Origin: an uncultured Collinsella sp. | Lineage (GTDB): Bacteria; Actinomycetota; Coriobacteriia; Coriobacteriales; Coriobacteriaceae | Direction of reading: 5' to 3' | DNA length: 6,509 bases | NCBI GenBank assembly: GCA_958447915.1 | Contig: CAUDCB010000114.1 | Location: 1 to 6,509 of the forward strand | In this document: piece by piece, positions 1-5,996 of the stretch | How positions within the stretch are numbered: the first letter of the stretch is position 1 | How the letters are laid out: each line of letters opens with the position of its first letter | Program-made: the position numbers and the translations under genes | The notes under the pieces: model-generated | The model's input: the letters and a program-made list of their open reading frames with translations, nothing else | Databases searched by the model: none | What the model was told of the DNA's origin: nothing

Positions 1-137
1 GGATTACGGTGCTCGCCGTTAATGCCGGCGGCCGTCTGCTCGCTGTGGGCCCACATGGTCACGCGCTCGGCGCGCGCGGCGGCACGGCCGGCGACGGCGG
101 TTCCCCAGGAGCCTGAGCCAATCAGCGCAACATTCAT
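1..137 (-). CDS. gpsA: NAD(P)H-dependent glycerol-3-phosphate dehydrogenase, N-terminal fragment cut by the window edge
   Basis: GpsA reduces dihydroxyacetone phosphate to sn-glycerol-3-phosphate in the cytoplasm, the backbone for phospholipid synthesis. Only the first 45 codons and two bases of the next are inside the window. The protein opens MNVALIGSGSWGTAVAG, whose GSGSWG is the glycine-rich GxGxxG turn of the Rossmann NAD(P)-binding fold; MWAH follows at the end of the second beta strand, and INGEHRN near residue 39 matches the family's Asn/His-rich segment before the YLP motif. The start ATG sits 9 nt after the plsY stop, with AGGAG 6 nt upstream that partly overlaps that stop. Placement directly downstream of plsY is meaningful, since GpsA makes PlsY's acceptor substrate. 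Nothing is broken in the visible part; the rest lies beyond position 1. Rossmann-fold alternatives are unlikely because start, spacing and downstream motif all fit GpsA. Confidence 0.93.
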   Translation of the reverse strand, partial: MNVALIGSGSWGTAVAGRAAARAERVTMWAHSEQTAAGINGEHRN

Positions 138-143
138 GACTCT

Positions 144-148
144 CTCCT
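144..148 (-). promoter_or_regulatory. Ribosome binding site of gpsA overlapping the plsY stop codon
   Basis: AGGAG lies 6 nt before the gpsA ATG at 137. Its first bases are the last two bases of the plsY TAG stop (149-147), so a ribosome finishing plsY stands on the gpsA site. This is seen directly; translational coupling is inferred. Confidence 0.8.
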
Positions 149-830
149 ACTTATCGTCGGGCTCGGTGACGCGCTTGGTAAACGAGAGCTTGGACTCCTT
201 ACCGGCCATGAGCTTTTGGATATTCGAGCGATGGGCCCACACCACGGTGATGCCGATCATCGCCATGCAGAACTTGAGACCCAGGCTGCTGTACGGAAAG
301 ACCGCGCAGGCAGCGATAGGAAGACCGATGGCGGCGGCAAGCGAGCCCACCGACACATACTTGGTGATGGCGACGGCCACGATAAACATGCCCAACAGCG
401 ACAGGCCAATGGGCCAGTACCAGGCAAGAATCACGCCCAAGCCCACGGCGATACCCTTGCCGCCATGGAAGTTGAGATAGGGAGAAAAGATGTGTCCCCA
501 CACGGCAGCGAGGCAAATGACGCCGAGCATCCAGTCGCCGGGGGCTCCAGGTGCCATGATGTTCGGCGGAAAACCATAGCCCAGATCGGCGATGAGCGGA
601 CGGGCGATAAGGACGCAGATGGCGCCCTTAAGGCAGTCGAGCAGCAGCGTGAGCGCGGCCACCTTGGGGCCGGCCACGCGCAGCGCGTTGGTGGTGCCGA
701 TGTTGCCGGAGCCCGCCTTGCGAATGTCCGTGTGGTTAAACACGCGGCCCAGGATCAGGCCAAACGGAATCGCTCCGATAAAGAACGAGGCCACGGCGCA
801 AATGGCGGTCAGCAGAATCGGATTATGCAT
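147..830 (-). CDS. plsY: Acyl-phosphate:glycerol-3-phosphate acyltransferase PlsY
   Basis: PlsY is an integral membrane enzyme that transfers an acyl chain from acyl-phosphate (made by PlsX) to position 1 of glycerol-3-phosphate, giving lysophosphatidic acid. The 227-residue length is normal for the family. Visible motifs are AGSGNIGTTNALR at about 39-51, DCLKG at 65-69, WGHIFSPYLNFHGGKGIA at about 111-128, KYVSVGS at 157-163 and HRSNIQKLMAGKESKL at about 200-215. Hydrophobic segments lie near 4-30, 56-80, 100-118, 128-155, 160-178 and 185-199. The frame stays open upstream to 953, but that extension is non-hydrophobic and lies wholly inside der; the ATG at 830 gives the canonical N-terminus and has AAGGA 8 nt upstream. 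It overlaps the end of der by 8 nt (ATGCATAA), so translation is probably coupled. It is followed by gpsA, which makes its acceptor substrate. No plsX is present in the window. Confidence 0.96.
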   Translation of the reverse strand: MHNPILLTAICAVASFFIGAIPFGLILGRVFNHTDIRKAGSGNIGTTNALRVAGPKVAALTLLLDCLKGAICVLIARPLIADLGYGFPPNIMAPGAPGDWMLGVICLAAVWGHIFSPYLNFHGGKGIAVGLGVILAWYWPIGLSLLGMFIVAVAITKYVSVGSLAAAIGLPIAACAVFPYSSLGLKFCMAMIGITVVWAHRSNIQKLMAGKESKLSFTKRVTEPDDK

Positions 831-2157
831 CCTTCTGTTCCTTCTTCCTAAAGAAGAGTCGGATGGGCGTACCGGCAAAGTCGAAGGTCGAGCGCATGCG
901 GTTCTCGACATAGCGCTGGTAGGTGTCGTTGACCAGGTCGCTGTGGTTGACAAAGAACGTAAACGTCGGCGGGTTGACGCCCGTCTGGGTCACGTAGTGC
1001 ATGCGCAGGCGGCGCTTGCCGTCCACTACGGTGTGGCCAAACTCGCGCAGGTCGGTGAGGAACGTATTGAGGCGCGAGGTGCTGATCTTTTGCGAACGCG
1101 TCTTCTCGGCAGCGTCGACCATCGCCCATATCTTCTCGACGCTGCGACCGGTCAGGGCCGAGATACGCAGGTACTGGGCCCAGGGAGCCATGACGCCCAG
1201 ACGGCGGTCGACGGTCTCCATGCAGGCCTCGCGCTTGCGGTCATCGTCGAGCAGGTCCCACTTGTTGAGAAGCACCACGATGGCGCAGCCGCGCTCGATG
1301 GCAAGACCCATGACCTTCTGATCCTGCTCGGTAACGCCCACGGAGGCGTCGACGACAAGCAACGCCACGTCGGCGCGGTCGATGGCGCGCAGGCCACGGA
1401 CCATGGAGTAGTACTCAATGTTCTCGTACACGGTGCTCTTTTTACGGATGCCCGCGGTATCGACCATGCGGTAGTGCTTGCCGTTGCGCTCGACGACCGT
1501 GTCGATGGCGTCGCGCGTCGTGCCGGCGATATTCGACACGATGGAGCGGTCGGCACCCAGGATGCGGTTGAACAGCGATGACTTGCCGGCATTGGGGCGG
1601 CCGATAATGGCGACGTTCAGCGCGTCGGGGAACTCGTCGGCGACCTCGTCCTCCTCCTCGGGCAACAGGGCCACGATGTCGTCGAGCAGGTCGCCCGTGC
1701 CATGGCCATGCAGGGCCGAGAGCGGCGTGGGCTCGCCGATGCCGAGCGAATAGAACTCCCAGATGCTGTCGTTCTCGCGATCGGGGTTGTCGAGCTTGTT
1801 CACCAGCAGAAAGACCGGCTTGTCGCAGCGCTTGAGCATGCGGGCGACCGACTCGTCCTCCTCGGTGACGCCGGTGCGGCCGTCGACCACAAACAGGATG
1901 ACGGCGGCTTCCTCGGCGGCGGCGAGTGCCTGGTCGCGGATGGACGTGGCAAAGACGTCGTCGCTCTTGAGTGGCTCGATACCGCCCGTGTCGACGATGG
2001 TGAACTCGCGGCCGTTCCAATCGGCCGTGTGGTACGAGCGGTCGCGCGTGACGCCGCGGGACTCGTGGACGATGGCGTCCGAAGTCTGGGCCAGGCGGTT
2101 GACGAGCGTGGACTTGCCCACGTTGGGGCGTCCGACGACGGCGACGATAGGTTTCAT
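823..2157 (-). CDS. der: Ribosome biogenesis GTPase Der (EngA), two tandem G domains
   Basis: Der is an essential bacterial GTPase that binds the 50S subunit late in assembly. The 444-residue protein has the standard layout. G domain 1 has GRPNVGKS at 9-16, DTGG at 57-60 and NKLD at 120-123. An acidic linker covers about 167-178. G domain 2 has GRPNAGKS at 186-193, DTAG at 233-236 and NKWD at 298-301. A C-terminal KH-like domain spans about 355-440 and ends in a basic tail (RLFFRKKEQK). The second P-loop has Ala where Val is usual (GRPNAGKS), which keeps the GxxxxGKS consensus. The frame is open upstream to 2328, but the 57 extra residues lie inside the preceding gene and are unlike Der; the ATG at 2157 gives MKPIVAVVGRPNVGKS and has AAAGGAG 5 nt before it. 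The stop lies 8 nt inside plsY. The combination of two G domains with a KH domain leaves little room for another call. Confidence 0.97.
   Translation of the reverse strand: MKPIVAVVGRPNVGKSTLVNRLAQTSDAIVHESRGVTRDRSYHTADWNGREFTIVDTGGIEPLKSDDVFATSIRDQALAAAEEAAVILFVVDGRTGVTEEDESVARMLKRCDKPVFLLVNKLDNPDRENDSIWEFYSLGIGEPTPLSALHGHGTGDLLDDIVALLPEEEDEVADEFPDALNVAIIGRPNAGKSSLFNRILGADRSIVSNIAGTTRDAIDTVVERNGKHYRMVDTAGIRKKSTVYENIEYYSMVRGLRAIDRADVALLVVDASVGVTEQDQKVMGLAIERGCAIVVLLNKWDLLDDDRKREACMETVDRRLGVMAPWAQYLRISALTGRSVEKIWAMVDAAEKTRSQKISTSRLNTFLTDLREFGHTVVDGKRRLRMHYVTQTGVNPPTFTFFVNHSDLVNDTYQRYVENRMRSTFDFAGTPIRLFFRKKEQKDA
839..843 (-). promoter_or_regulatory. Ribosome binding site of plsY inside the end of der
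   Basis: AAGGA lies 8 nt before the plsY ATG at 830 and is part of the last der codons (the Arg-Lys-Lys-Glu-Gln stretch). The plsY start and der stop overlap as ATGCATAA. The site decides the plsY start in favour of 830 over upstream in-frame starts. Confidence 0.7.
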
Positions 2158-2162
2158 CTGCT

Positions 2163-2169
2163 CTCCTTT
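2163..2169 (-). promoter_or_regulatory. Ribosome binding site of der overlapping the stop of the upstream gene
   Basis: AAAGGAG sits 5 nt before the der ATG at 2157. It shares bases with the TAA stop (2170-2168) of the DUF512 gene. This strong site supports the 444-residue Der over the longer open frame. Confidence 0.85.
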
Positions 2170-3610
2170 AATGGGTAGGGTCAGCGGAGTTAGTAGAGTC
2201 GGCAGGCACAATGCCAAGGATGTGCTCCAGGGTATCGAGCAGCTCATGCGGCATGGTCGACACCACATGAACCTCGGCGCCGCGACTGGTAAGGCTTGCG
2301 AGTAAATCGTCACGATGATACTCGTCAAGCGTCATGCCGTCAGCGTTGAACATGAGCTTAGGCACAAAGAGCATAACCCCCGACAGATCTTGCGGCAGCT
2401 GCTCCAGAATGTCGCAGGCGACGATGAGTCCGGTCACGTCCACGTTGCCGCCAAAGTAGCGGTTTTTGATGGCTGTGACGGTGCCGGCGAGGCCGTGCGG
2501 CGATTCCACAAAGCGCGCGACCGTATCGCGCGCGCTGGCGCCGGAAAGACATACCAGGTGTTGGTCGCGGGCGGCCATAGCCTTGCGAACGCGGGCAAGG
2601 CGCTCGGCGTCGGCGGCAAGGACATCATCTGTCTCGTCCAGATACGAGCGGATCATGCCGATGCCGTCGTAGTACTGCGGGTAGCCATCGTAGAAATCGG
2701 CCTCGGGCGGCTCGATGCCGGCGTCCAGATAGAACTCGTCGCTCATCTGGAACGTGTGGCGACCAAAGCGCTCGTACGCGCGATCCTGGAAGGGTCGGAT
2801 CATGGTAATGGTCTCGCGCGCCAGCTCGGGCTTGTCGCTGTAGGACCAGCTAAAACGATTCTGGTGCTTGGTAAAACCGAGCGGCACAATGCCCAGGCTC
2901 GTGATCTGCTCGTGATCCTCGCAAAAGCGTAGGGTCTTTTCCAGCTCCTCGCCGTCGTTCATGCCGGGGCACAACACAATCTGCGCGTGGATCTCGATGC
3001 CGGCGGCCATGATGGCCTCGAGCACGTCCATGCCGCGCTGGGCGTTGCGGCCCATCATGCGGCGGCGGACGTCGGGACTCACGGCGTGGACCGACACGTT
3101 CATGGGGCTCATGTTGCGGTCGATGACGTTTTGCACGTCCTCGTCGGAAAGGTTGGTCAGCGTGACAAAGTTGCCCTGCAAAAAGCTCAGGCGATAGTCG
3201 TCGTCGCGGATATAGAGCGTGGAGCGACCGCCCTTGGGCAGCATCGTCATAAAGCAGAATACGCAGGCGTTTACACAGGTGCGCATGCCGTCGAAGATGG
3301 GGCCATCGAACTCCAAGCCCCAGTCCTCGCCGGGAAAACGATCGAGCTCAACGGGGGTGACGGTGCCGTCGCGCGGATCGAATACCTCCAGCCCGACGGT
3401 GTCGTCGTCGGCCTCCCAGAGCCACACGATCATATCGGTCAGCTGTTCGCCGTTGACCGTGAGCACGCGCATGCCCGGCTCGATACCCACATCCCATGCG
3501 GGCGATTCGGGGCGCACGTTTTTAACGAGCGCGCCCTCACCCGGCTCGGGGTCGCGGCTGCGCCCGTAATCGGCCACCTCGGCGGCGTATGCGGGTACGG
3601 TCTGGTCCAT
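2168..3610 (-). CDS. DUF512 family protein with N-terminal PDZ-like domain and radical-SAM-type cysteine motif
   Basis: This is a 480-residue protein of unknown reaction. Residues about 26-75 form a PDZ-like domain (GALVKNVRPESPAWDVGIEPGM, then VNGEQL). A CX3CX2C cluster follows with C112, C116 and C119 (TCVNACVFCFMTMLPKG), the spacing of radical SAM [4Fe-4S] enzymes. Next come RDDDYRLSFLQGNFVTLTNL at about 135-154, a typical family block, and VLCPGMNDG at about 212-220. The C-terminal DUF512 region includes NRYFGGNVDVTGL at about 383-395. Related proteins are annotated as DUF512 or putative Fe-S oxidoreductases; no substrate is known to me. The start ATG lies 2 nt after the ispH stop. AAGGAG is 14 nt upstream, a long spacing, so reinitiation after ispH may contribute. 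The 35-residue open extension upstream is basic, unlike the family, and lies within ispH. The position between ispH and der is conserved in Clostridia and some Actinobacteria. I am sure of the family and unsure of the function. Confidence 0.9.
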   Translation of the reverse strand: MDQTVPAYAAEVADYGRSRDPEPGEGALVKNVRPESPAWDVGIEPGMRVLTVNGEQLTDMIVWLWEADDDTVGLEVFDPRDGTVTPVELDRFPGEDWGLEFDGPIFDGMRTCVNACVFCFMTMLPKGGRSTLYIRDDDYRLSFLQGNFVTLTNLSDEDVQNVIDRNMSPMNVSVHAVSPDVRRRMMGRNAQRGMDVLEAIMAAGIEIHAQIVLCPGMNDGEELEKTLRFCEDHEQITSLGIVPLGFTKHQNRFSWSYSDKPELARETITMIRPFQDRAYERFGRHTFQMSDEFYLDAGIEPPEADFYDGYPQYYDGIGMIRSYLDETDDVLAADAERLARVRKAMAARDQHLVCLSGASARDTVARFVESPHGLAGTVTAIKNRYFGGNVDVTGLIVACDILEQLPQDLSGVMLFVPKLMFNADGMTLDEYHRDDLLASLTSRGAEVHVVSTMPHELLDTLEHILGIVPADSTNSADPTH

Positions 3611-3612
3611 GA

Positions 3613-4509
3613 TTAGCGGCAAAGCTCCTTGATGCGCTCGACGGCGCGTTCGATGTGTTCTTGCGGGGTGGAGGCTCCGGCGGTGATGCCGATGTGGCGT
3701 GCGCTGGCAAACCATGCGGCCTCGAGCTCGGAGGCTTCCTCGATGTGATGTGTGTGCTCACAGGCATCAGCGCAGATCTGTGCCAGGCGACGCGTGTTGC
3801 CCGAATTTTTGCCGCCCACGACGACCATGCAGTCGCAGCGGTTGGCGAGGGTTGCGGCTGCCTGCTGGCGCTCGCTCGTGGCTGCGCAAATGGTGTTGAT
3901 CACACGCAGTTCCTGCACGCGCGGGGTGAGGGAGGCCACGACTTCGGCCAGGTTCTGCGCGGTCTGGGTGGTCTGCACAACCAGGCCCACCTTGCCCTTG
4001 AGCGACAGCGCGTCCGCATCGGCAGCGCAGCTCACGACCTGCGCGTCATCGCCGGCGTGGCCCAGAATGCCCTCGACCTCGGGGTGGCCCGGCTCGCCCA
4101 CGACGATTACGCGGTAGCCCTCGCGCACCAGGCGCTCGGCCGCCACGTGGACCTTCTTTACGTAGGGGCAGGTGGCGTCGACCACATCGAGACCGCGCTC
4201 GCGAGCGGCATCGATGACCTGCGGCACCACGCCGTGCGCGCGGATGATCACGGTGCCCGACGCGGCGTCGTCCAAGGTCTCGGCCAGACCGACGCCTGAC
4301 TCGGCGAGCTCGCGCACCACGATGGGGTTATGGATGAGCGGGCCCAGGGTGTGGACTTGAGCGCTCTCCCCTGCCTGCGGCGCGGCGGCCAGTGCCATGT
4401 CGAGCGCGCGCTGAACGCCGTAGCAGGTGCCGGCATGCGCGGCGATCTCGATGGTGGGGACGATCTCCTCAGCGGCGGCCGCAGCGGTATTCATAACGTT
4501 CTCACCCAT
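3613..4509 (-). CDS. ispH: 4-hydroxy-3-methylbut-2-enyl diphosphate reductase (LytB/IspH)
   Basis: IspH is the last enzyme of the MEP pathway; it uses a [4Fe-4S] cluster to reduce HMBPP to isopentenyl and dimethylallyl diphosphate in the cytoplasm. With the start used here the protein has 298 residues, close to the usual length. The three cluster cysteines are C29 (HAGTCYGVQRA), C114 (DATCPYVKK) and C208 (NTICAATSERQ). Substrate-site residues appear in TLGPLIHNP (54-62), IRAHGV (89-94), GEPGHPEVEG (138-147), QTTQ (179-182), KNSGNTRRL (234-242) and ITAGASTP (275-282). The first position of the usual GFC motif is Thr (GTC). Two starts are plausible: 4509, 2 nt after the plsC TAG, and 4494, five codons later with GGTGA 7 nt upstream; both precede the fold. 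A further ATG at 4539 lies inside plsC and is unlikely. It is not fused to ribosomal protein S1 as in some Clostridia. Confidence 0.96.
   Translation of the reverse strand: MGENVMNTAAAAAEEIVPTIEIAAHAGTCYGVQRALDMALAAAPQAGESAQVHTLGPLIHNPIVVRELAESGVGLAETLDDAASGTVIIRAHGVVPQVIDAARERGLDVVDATCPYVKKVHVAAERLVREGYRVIVVGEPGHPEVEGILGHAGDDAQVVSCAADADALSLKGKVGLVVQTTQTAQNLAEVVASLTPRVQELRVINTICAATSERQQAAATLANRCDCMVVVGGKNSGNTRRLAQICADACEHTHHIEEASELEAAWFASARHIGITAGASTPQEHIERAVERIKELCR
3625..3630 (-). promoter_or_regulatory. Distant ribosome binding site of the DUF512 gene, within ispH
   Basis: AAGGAG encodes the Lys-Glu near the IspH C-terminus and lies 14 nt before the DUF512 ATG at 3610. This spacing is longer than the usual 5-9 nt. 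Because the ispH stop is 2 nt before the ATG, terminating ribosomes may supply initiation. No better-placed in-frame start is visible. Confidence 0.5.
4502..4506 (-). promoter_or_regulatory. Possible ribosome binding site for the second ispH start
   Basis: GGTGA matches the GGTGA part of the extended anti-Shine-Dalgarno complement and lies 7 nt before the ATG at 4494. It sits just downstream of the alternative ATG at 4509, so it can serve only the shorter form. The 4509 start has just AGG about 8 nt upstream. The sequence alone does not settle which is used. Confidence 0.4.
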
Positions 4510-4511
4510 GG

Positions 4512-5240
4512 CTAGAACCTGCCCGGATGCTCGGCGCACAGTTCGTCGCGCATGGCGTAGACCCGGTTCATGGCCTCGGACTCAAACCATGCCAGGCGCT
4601 CCTTGCGCTTGAGCTCGGCCGGAGCATCGGATAGCGAGATGGCCTTGCCGGCACGGATCCAGCACTTCTTGGGGCGCATGAGCTTTTTGCCTTTGGGCGT
4701 GATGTCGGACCAGCCACAAATGGCGAGCGGGTTGACGGGTGCCTTACCCATCTGGGCGATGAGCGCAAAGCCGCCATGGACCTCGGGCTTGATCTCGCGC
4801 GAGCGGATGCGCGTGCCCTCGGGGAAGATCAAGACGTCCTCGCCGCGTTGCAACGCATGCTGAGCGGCACGCAGGCACTTCATGTCGGCGGTGCCACGCT
4901 CGACGGGAATGCCGCCCACGCGGCTAAAGGCCCAACGCACAATCTTGCTCTTGGCAAACTCGGACTTAAAGATGGGGCGGATGCGGCGGCCGCCAAAGAA
5001 CAGTGCCGTCTCCACGGCCAAGAGTTCGGCCATCGAGGTGTGGTTGCAGATGACCACGCTGCCGCGGCCTTCCTGGCGCTCAAACAGCAGGTCGGCGTCC
5101 TCGACCTTCCAACGCCACATGAGCTTGGAGAAGACCCACAGAATAGCCATGACTACCACGACGACGGCGCGGATGAGCGCTGGGAACTCGGCGTAGGGGG
5201 CGTTGTAATAATCCTCGGGCGTCTGCTTAAACAGGCGCAT
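4512..5240 (-). CDS. plsC: Lysophospholipid acyltransferase, PlsC-like (1-acyl-glycerol-3-phosphate O-acyltransferase), with HX4E motif
   Basis: This 242-residue protein belongs to the PlsC/LPLAT acyltransferase family, which adds the second acyl chain to lysophosphatidic acid at the inner membrane face. One hydrophobic segment at about 22-38 would anchor it in the membrane. Motif I reads NHTSMAE, with H67 and E72, so the catalytic HX4D pair appears as HX4E. Later motifs are intact: GGIPVERG at about 109-116, FPEGTR at 139-144 and a VNPLAICG segment at about 169-176. The C-terminus is charged and helical-looking. The ATG at 5240 has AAAGGAGG 6 nt upstream, the best ribosome site in the window, and lies 3 nt after the cmk stop; ispH starts 2 nt after its own stop. 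Operon partners PlsY and GpsA support a role in phosphatidic acid synthesis. The Asp-to-Glu change leaves open a related acyltransferase role with a different acceptor; the symbol is therefore less certain than the family. Confidence 0.88.
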   Translation of the reverse strand: MRLFKQTPEDYYNAPYAEFPALIRAVVVVVMAILWVFSKLMWRWKVEDADLLFERQEGRGSVVICNHTSMAELLAVETALFFGGRRIRPIFKSEFAKSKIVRWAFSRVGGIPVERGTADMKCLRAAQHALQRGEDVLIFPEGTRIRSREIKPEVHGGFALIAQMGKAPVNPLAICGWSDITPKGKKLMRPKKCWIRAGKAISLSDAPAELKRKERLAWFESEAMNRVYAMRDELCAEHPGRF

Positions 5241-5243
5241 GGG

Positions 5244-5930
5244 CTACCTCCTTTGGTTGATGAGGTCCTCGATTATCGAGACGACCTCGTCGATGGTGTG
5301 GGCGGTGGAGTCGACGTGCACGGCGTCCTCGGCGGGCACGAGCGGTGCGACCTCGCGGCTGCTGTCGAGCTTGTCGCGCTGCTTGAGGGCGTCGAGGGTC
5401 TCATCGACCTCGGCCTCGAGCTGCTCGGCAGTAAGCGGCTGGGCGTCGTTTTGGTGGCGCTGCAGCACGCGGCGGCGGGCGCGCTCGCGCGGGTCGGCGG
5501 TCAGGAACACCTTGACCTGCGCATTGGGGAACACGACGGTACCGATGTCGCGACCCTCGGCCACGATATCGCGGTCCTCGGCGGCGCGGCGCTGATGGAT
5601 GAGCATGGCGGCGCGCACGCCCGGGTAGGCCGAGACCTTGGACACGTTGGCGTCGACCTGCGGGGTGCGGATGGCGGCCGAGGCATCCGCACCGTCGATG
5701 GTCAGGCGCGTGTCCTCGCCGGTGCCGTTGGTAAAGCGGATCTCGATCTGCTCGGCGAGGGCGTCGATGGCTGCCTCGTCGTCCAGATCGATGCCGCGGT
5801 CGAGCGCGGCGAAGGTGACAGCGCGATACATAGCGCCCGTGTCGAGCTTGTTAAAGCCCAGCTGGCGGGCGATCTCCTTGGCGATGGTGGACTTGCCGGA
5901 ACCGGCGGGGCCGTCGATGGCGACGATCAT
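5244..5930 (-). CDS. cmk: Cytidylate kinase
   Basis: Cmk phosphorylates CMP and dCMP with ATP in the cytoplasm, feeding CTP pools for RNA, DNA and CDP-diacylglycerol. The 228-residue length is typical. The P-loop GPAGSGKS is at 7-14, followed by KLDTGAMYRA at 28-37 (CMP-binding region), EGRDIGTVVFP at 125-135, FLTADPRERARRR at 142-154 (LID arginines) and KQRDKLDSSREVAPL at 183-197. The insert between about 55 and 95 fits the family's NMP-binding insert. The ATG at 5930 has AAAGGA 8 nt upstream and gives the canonical MIVAIDGPAGSGKS N-terminus. It follows an RluB-type gene after 66 nt, a common neighbour pair in Gram-positive bacteria. Its last codons and stop (CAA AGG AGG TAG) make up the ribosome binding site of plsC. 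Confidence 0.97.
   Translation of the reverse strand: MIVAIDGPAGSGKSTIAKEIARQLGFNKLDTGAMYRAVTFAALDRGIDLDDEAAIDALAEQIEIRFTNGTGEDTRLTIDGADASAAIRTPQVDANVSKVSAYPGVRAAMLIHQRRAAEDRDIVAEGRDIGTVVFPNAQVKVFLTADPRERARRRVLQRHQNDAQPLTAEQLEAEVDETLDALKQRDKLDSSREVAPLVPAEDAVHVDSTAHTIDEVVSIIEDLINQRR
5247..5254 (-). promoter_or_regulatory. Ribosome binding site of plsC formed by the last codons of cmk
   Basis: AAAGGAGG is a near-perfect Shine-Dalgarno sequence 6 nt before the plsC ATG at 5240. It is at the same time the end of the cmk Gln codon and the two terminal Arg codons, followed at once by the cmk TAG. Ribosomes finishing cmk are placed directly over the plsC start, so coupling is likely. Confidence 0.85.
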
Positions 5931-5996
5931 GCAATACTTCCTTTCGGTGGTTGACGTGCTGGTATGGTTCGCGGGCGTCGGGGCGCGGCGGATTGC
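5931..5996 (-). other. 66-nt intergenic gap between rluB and cmk, no promoter or terminator recognised
   Basis: This is the only intergenic stretch in the window longer than 10 nt. It contains the cmk ribosome site near its end and is otherwise GC-rich. I see no TTGACA/TATAAT-like pair on the minus strand, and no GC-rich hairpin followed by a T-run. Readthrough from rluB into cmk is therefore the simplest reading, although a non-consensus promoter cannot be excluded by eye. Confidence 0.5.
5939..5944 (-). promoter_or_regulatory. Ribosome binding site of cmk
   Basis: AAAGGA lies 8 nt before the cmk ATG at 5930 and lies in true intergenic sequence, unlike the other sites in this operon. It fixes the cmk start. 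Confidence 0.75.

Noticed and set aside
831..953. 41-residue N-terminal extension of plsY
   Set aside because: The extension is wholly inside der, is polar rather than membrane-like, and the ATG at 830 gives the family's normal N-terminus with a ribosome site.
592..1581. 329-codon open frame on the plus strand opposite plsY and der
   Set aside because: It crosses the boundary of two well-supported minus-strand genes and shows no domain or plausible ribosome site; it is a compositional shadow.
2158..2328. 57-residue N-terminal extension of der
   Set aside because: It lies in the 3' end of the DUF512 gene and has no similarity to Der; the start at 2157 has AAAGGAG and begins directly with the first P-loop region.
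3611..3715. 35-residue His/Arg-rich extension of the DUF512 protein
   Set aside because: It is an out-of-frame reading of the ispH end; the family starts just before the PDZ-like domain.
4776..5954. 392-codon open frame on the plus strand opposite plsC and cmk
   Set aside because: It is antisense to two unmistakable genes, its product is a Val/Asp/Gly/His-rich mixture with no recognisable motif, and long antisense frames are expected in GC-rich DNA.
5951..5972. TTGACG on the plus strand as a possible -35 box in the rluB-cmk gap
   Set aside because: The only TATGGT-like element is about 6 bases away rather than near 17, and no plus-strand gene follows.
5931..5996. GCAAT ... ATTGC inverted bases at the two ends of the rluB-cmk gap
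   Set aside because: Only 5 bp match across a 66-nt gap with no further pairing; this is at chance level and makes no stable hairpin.
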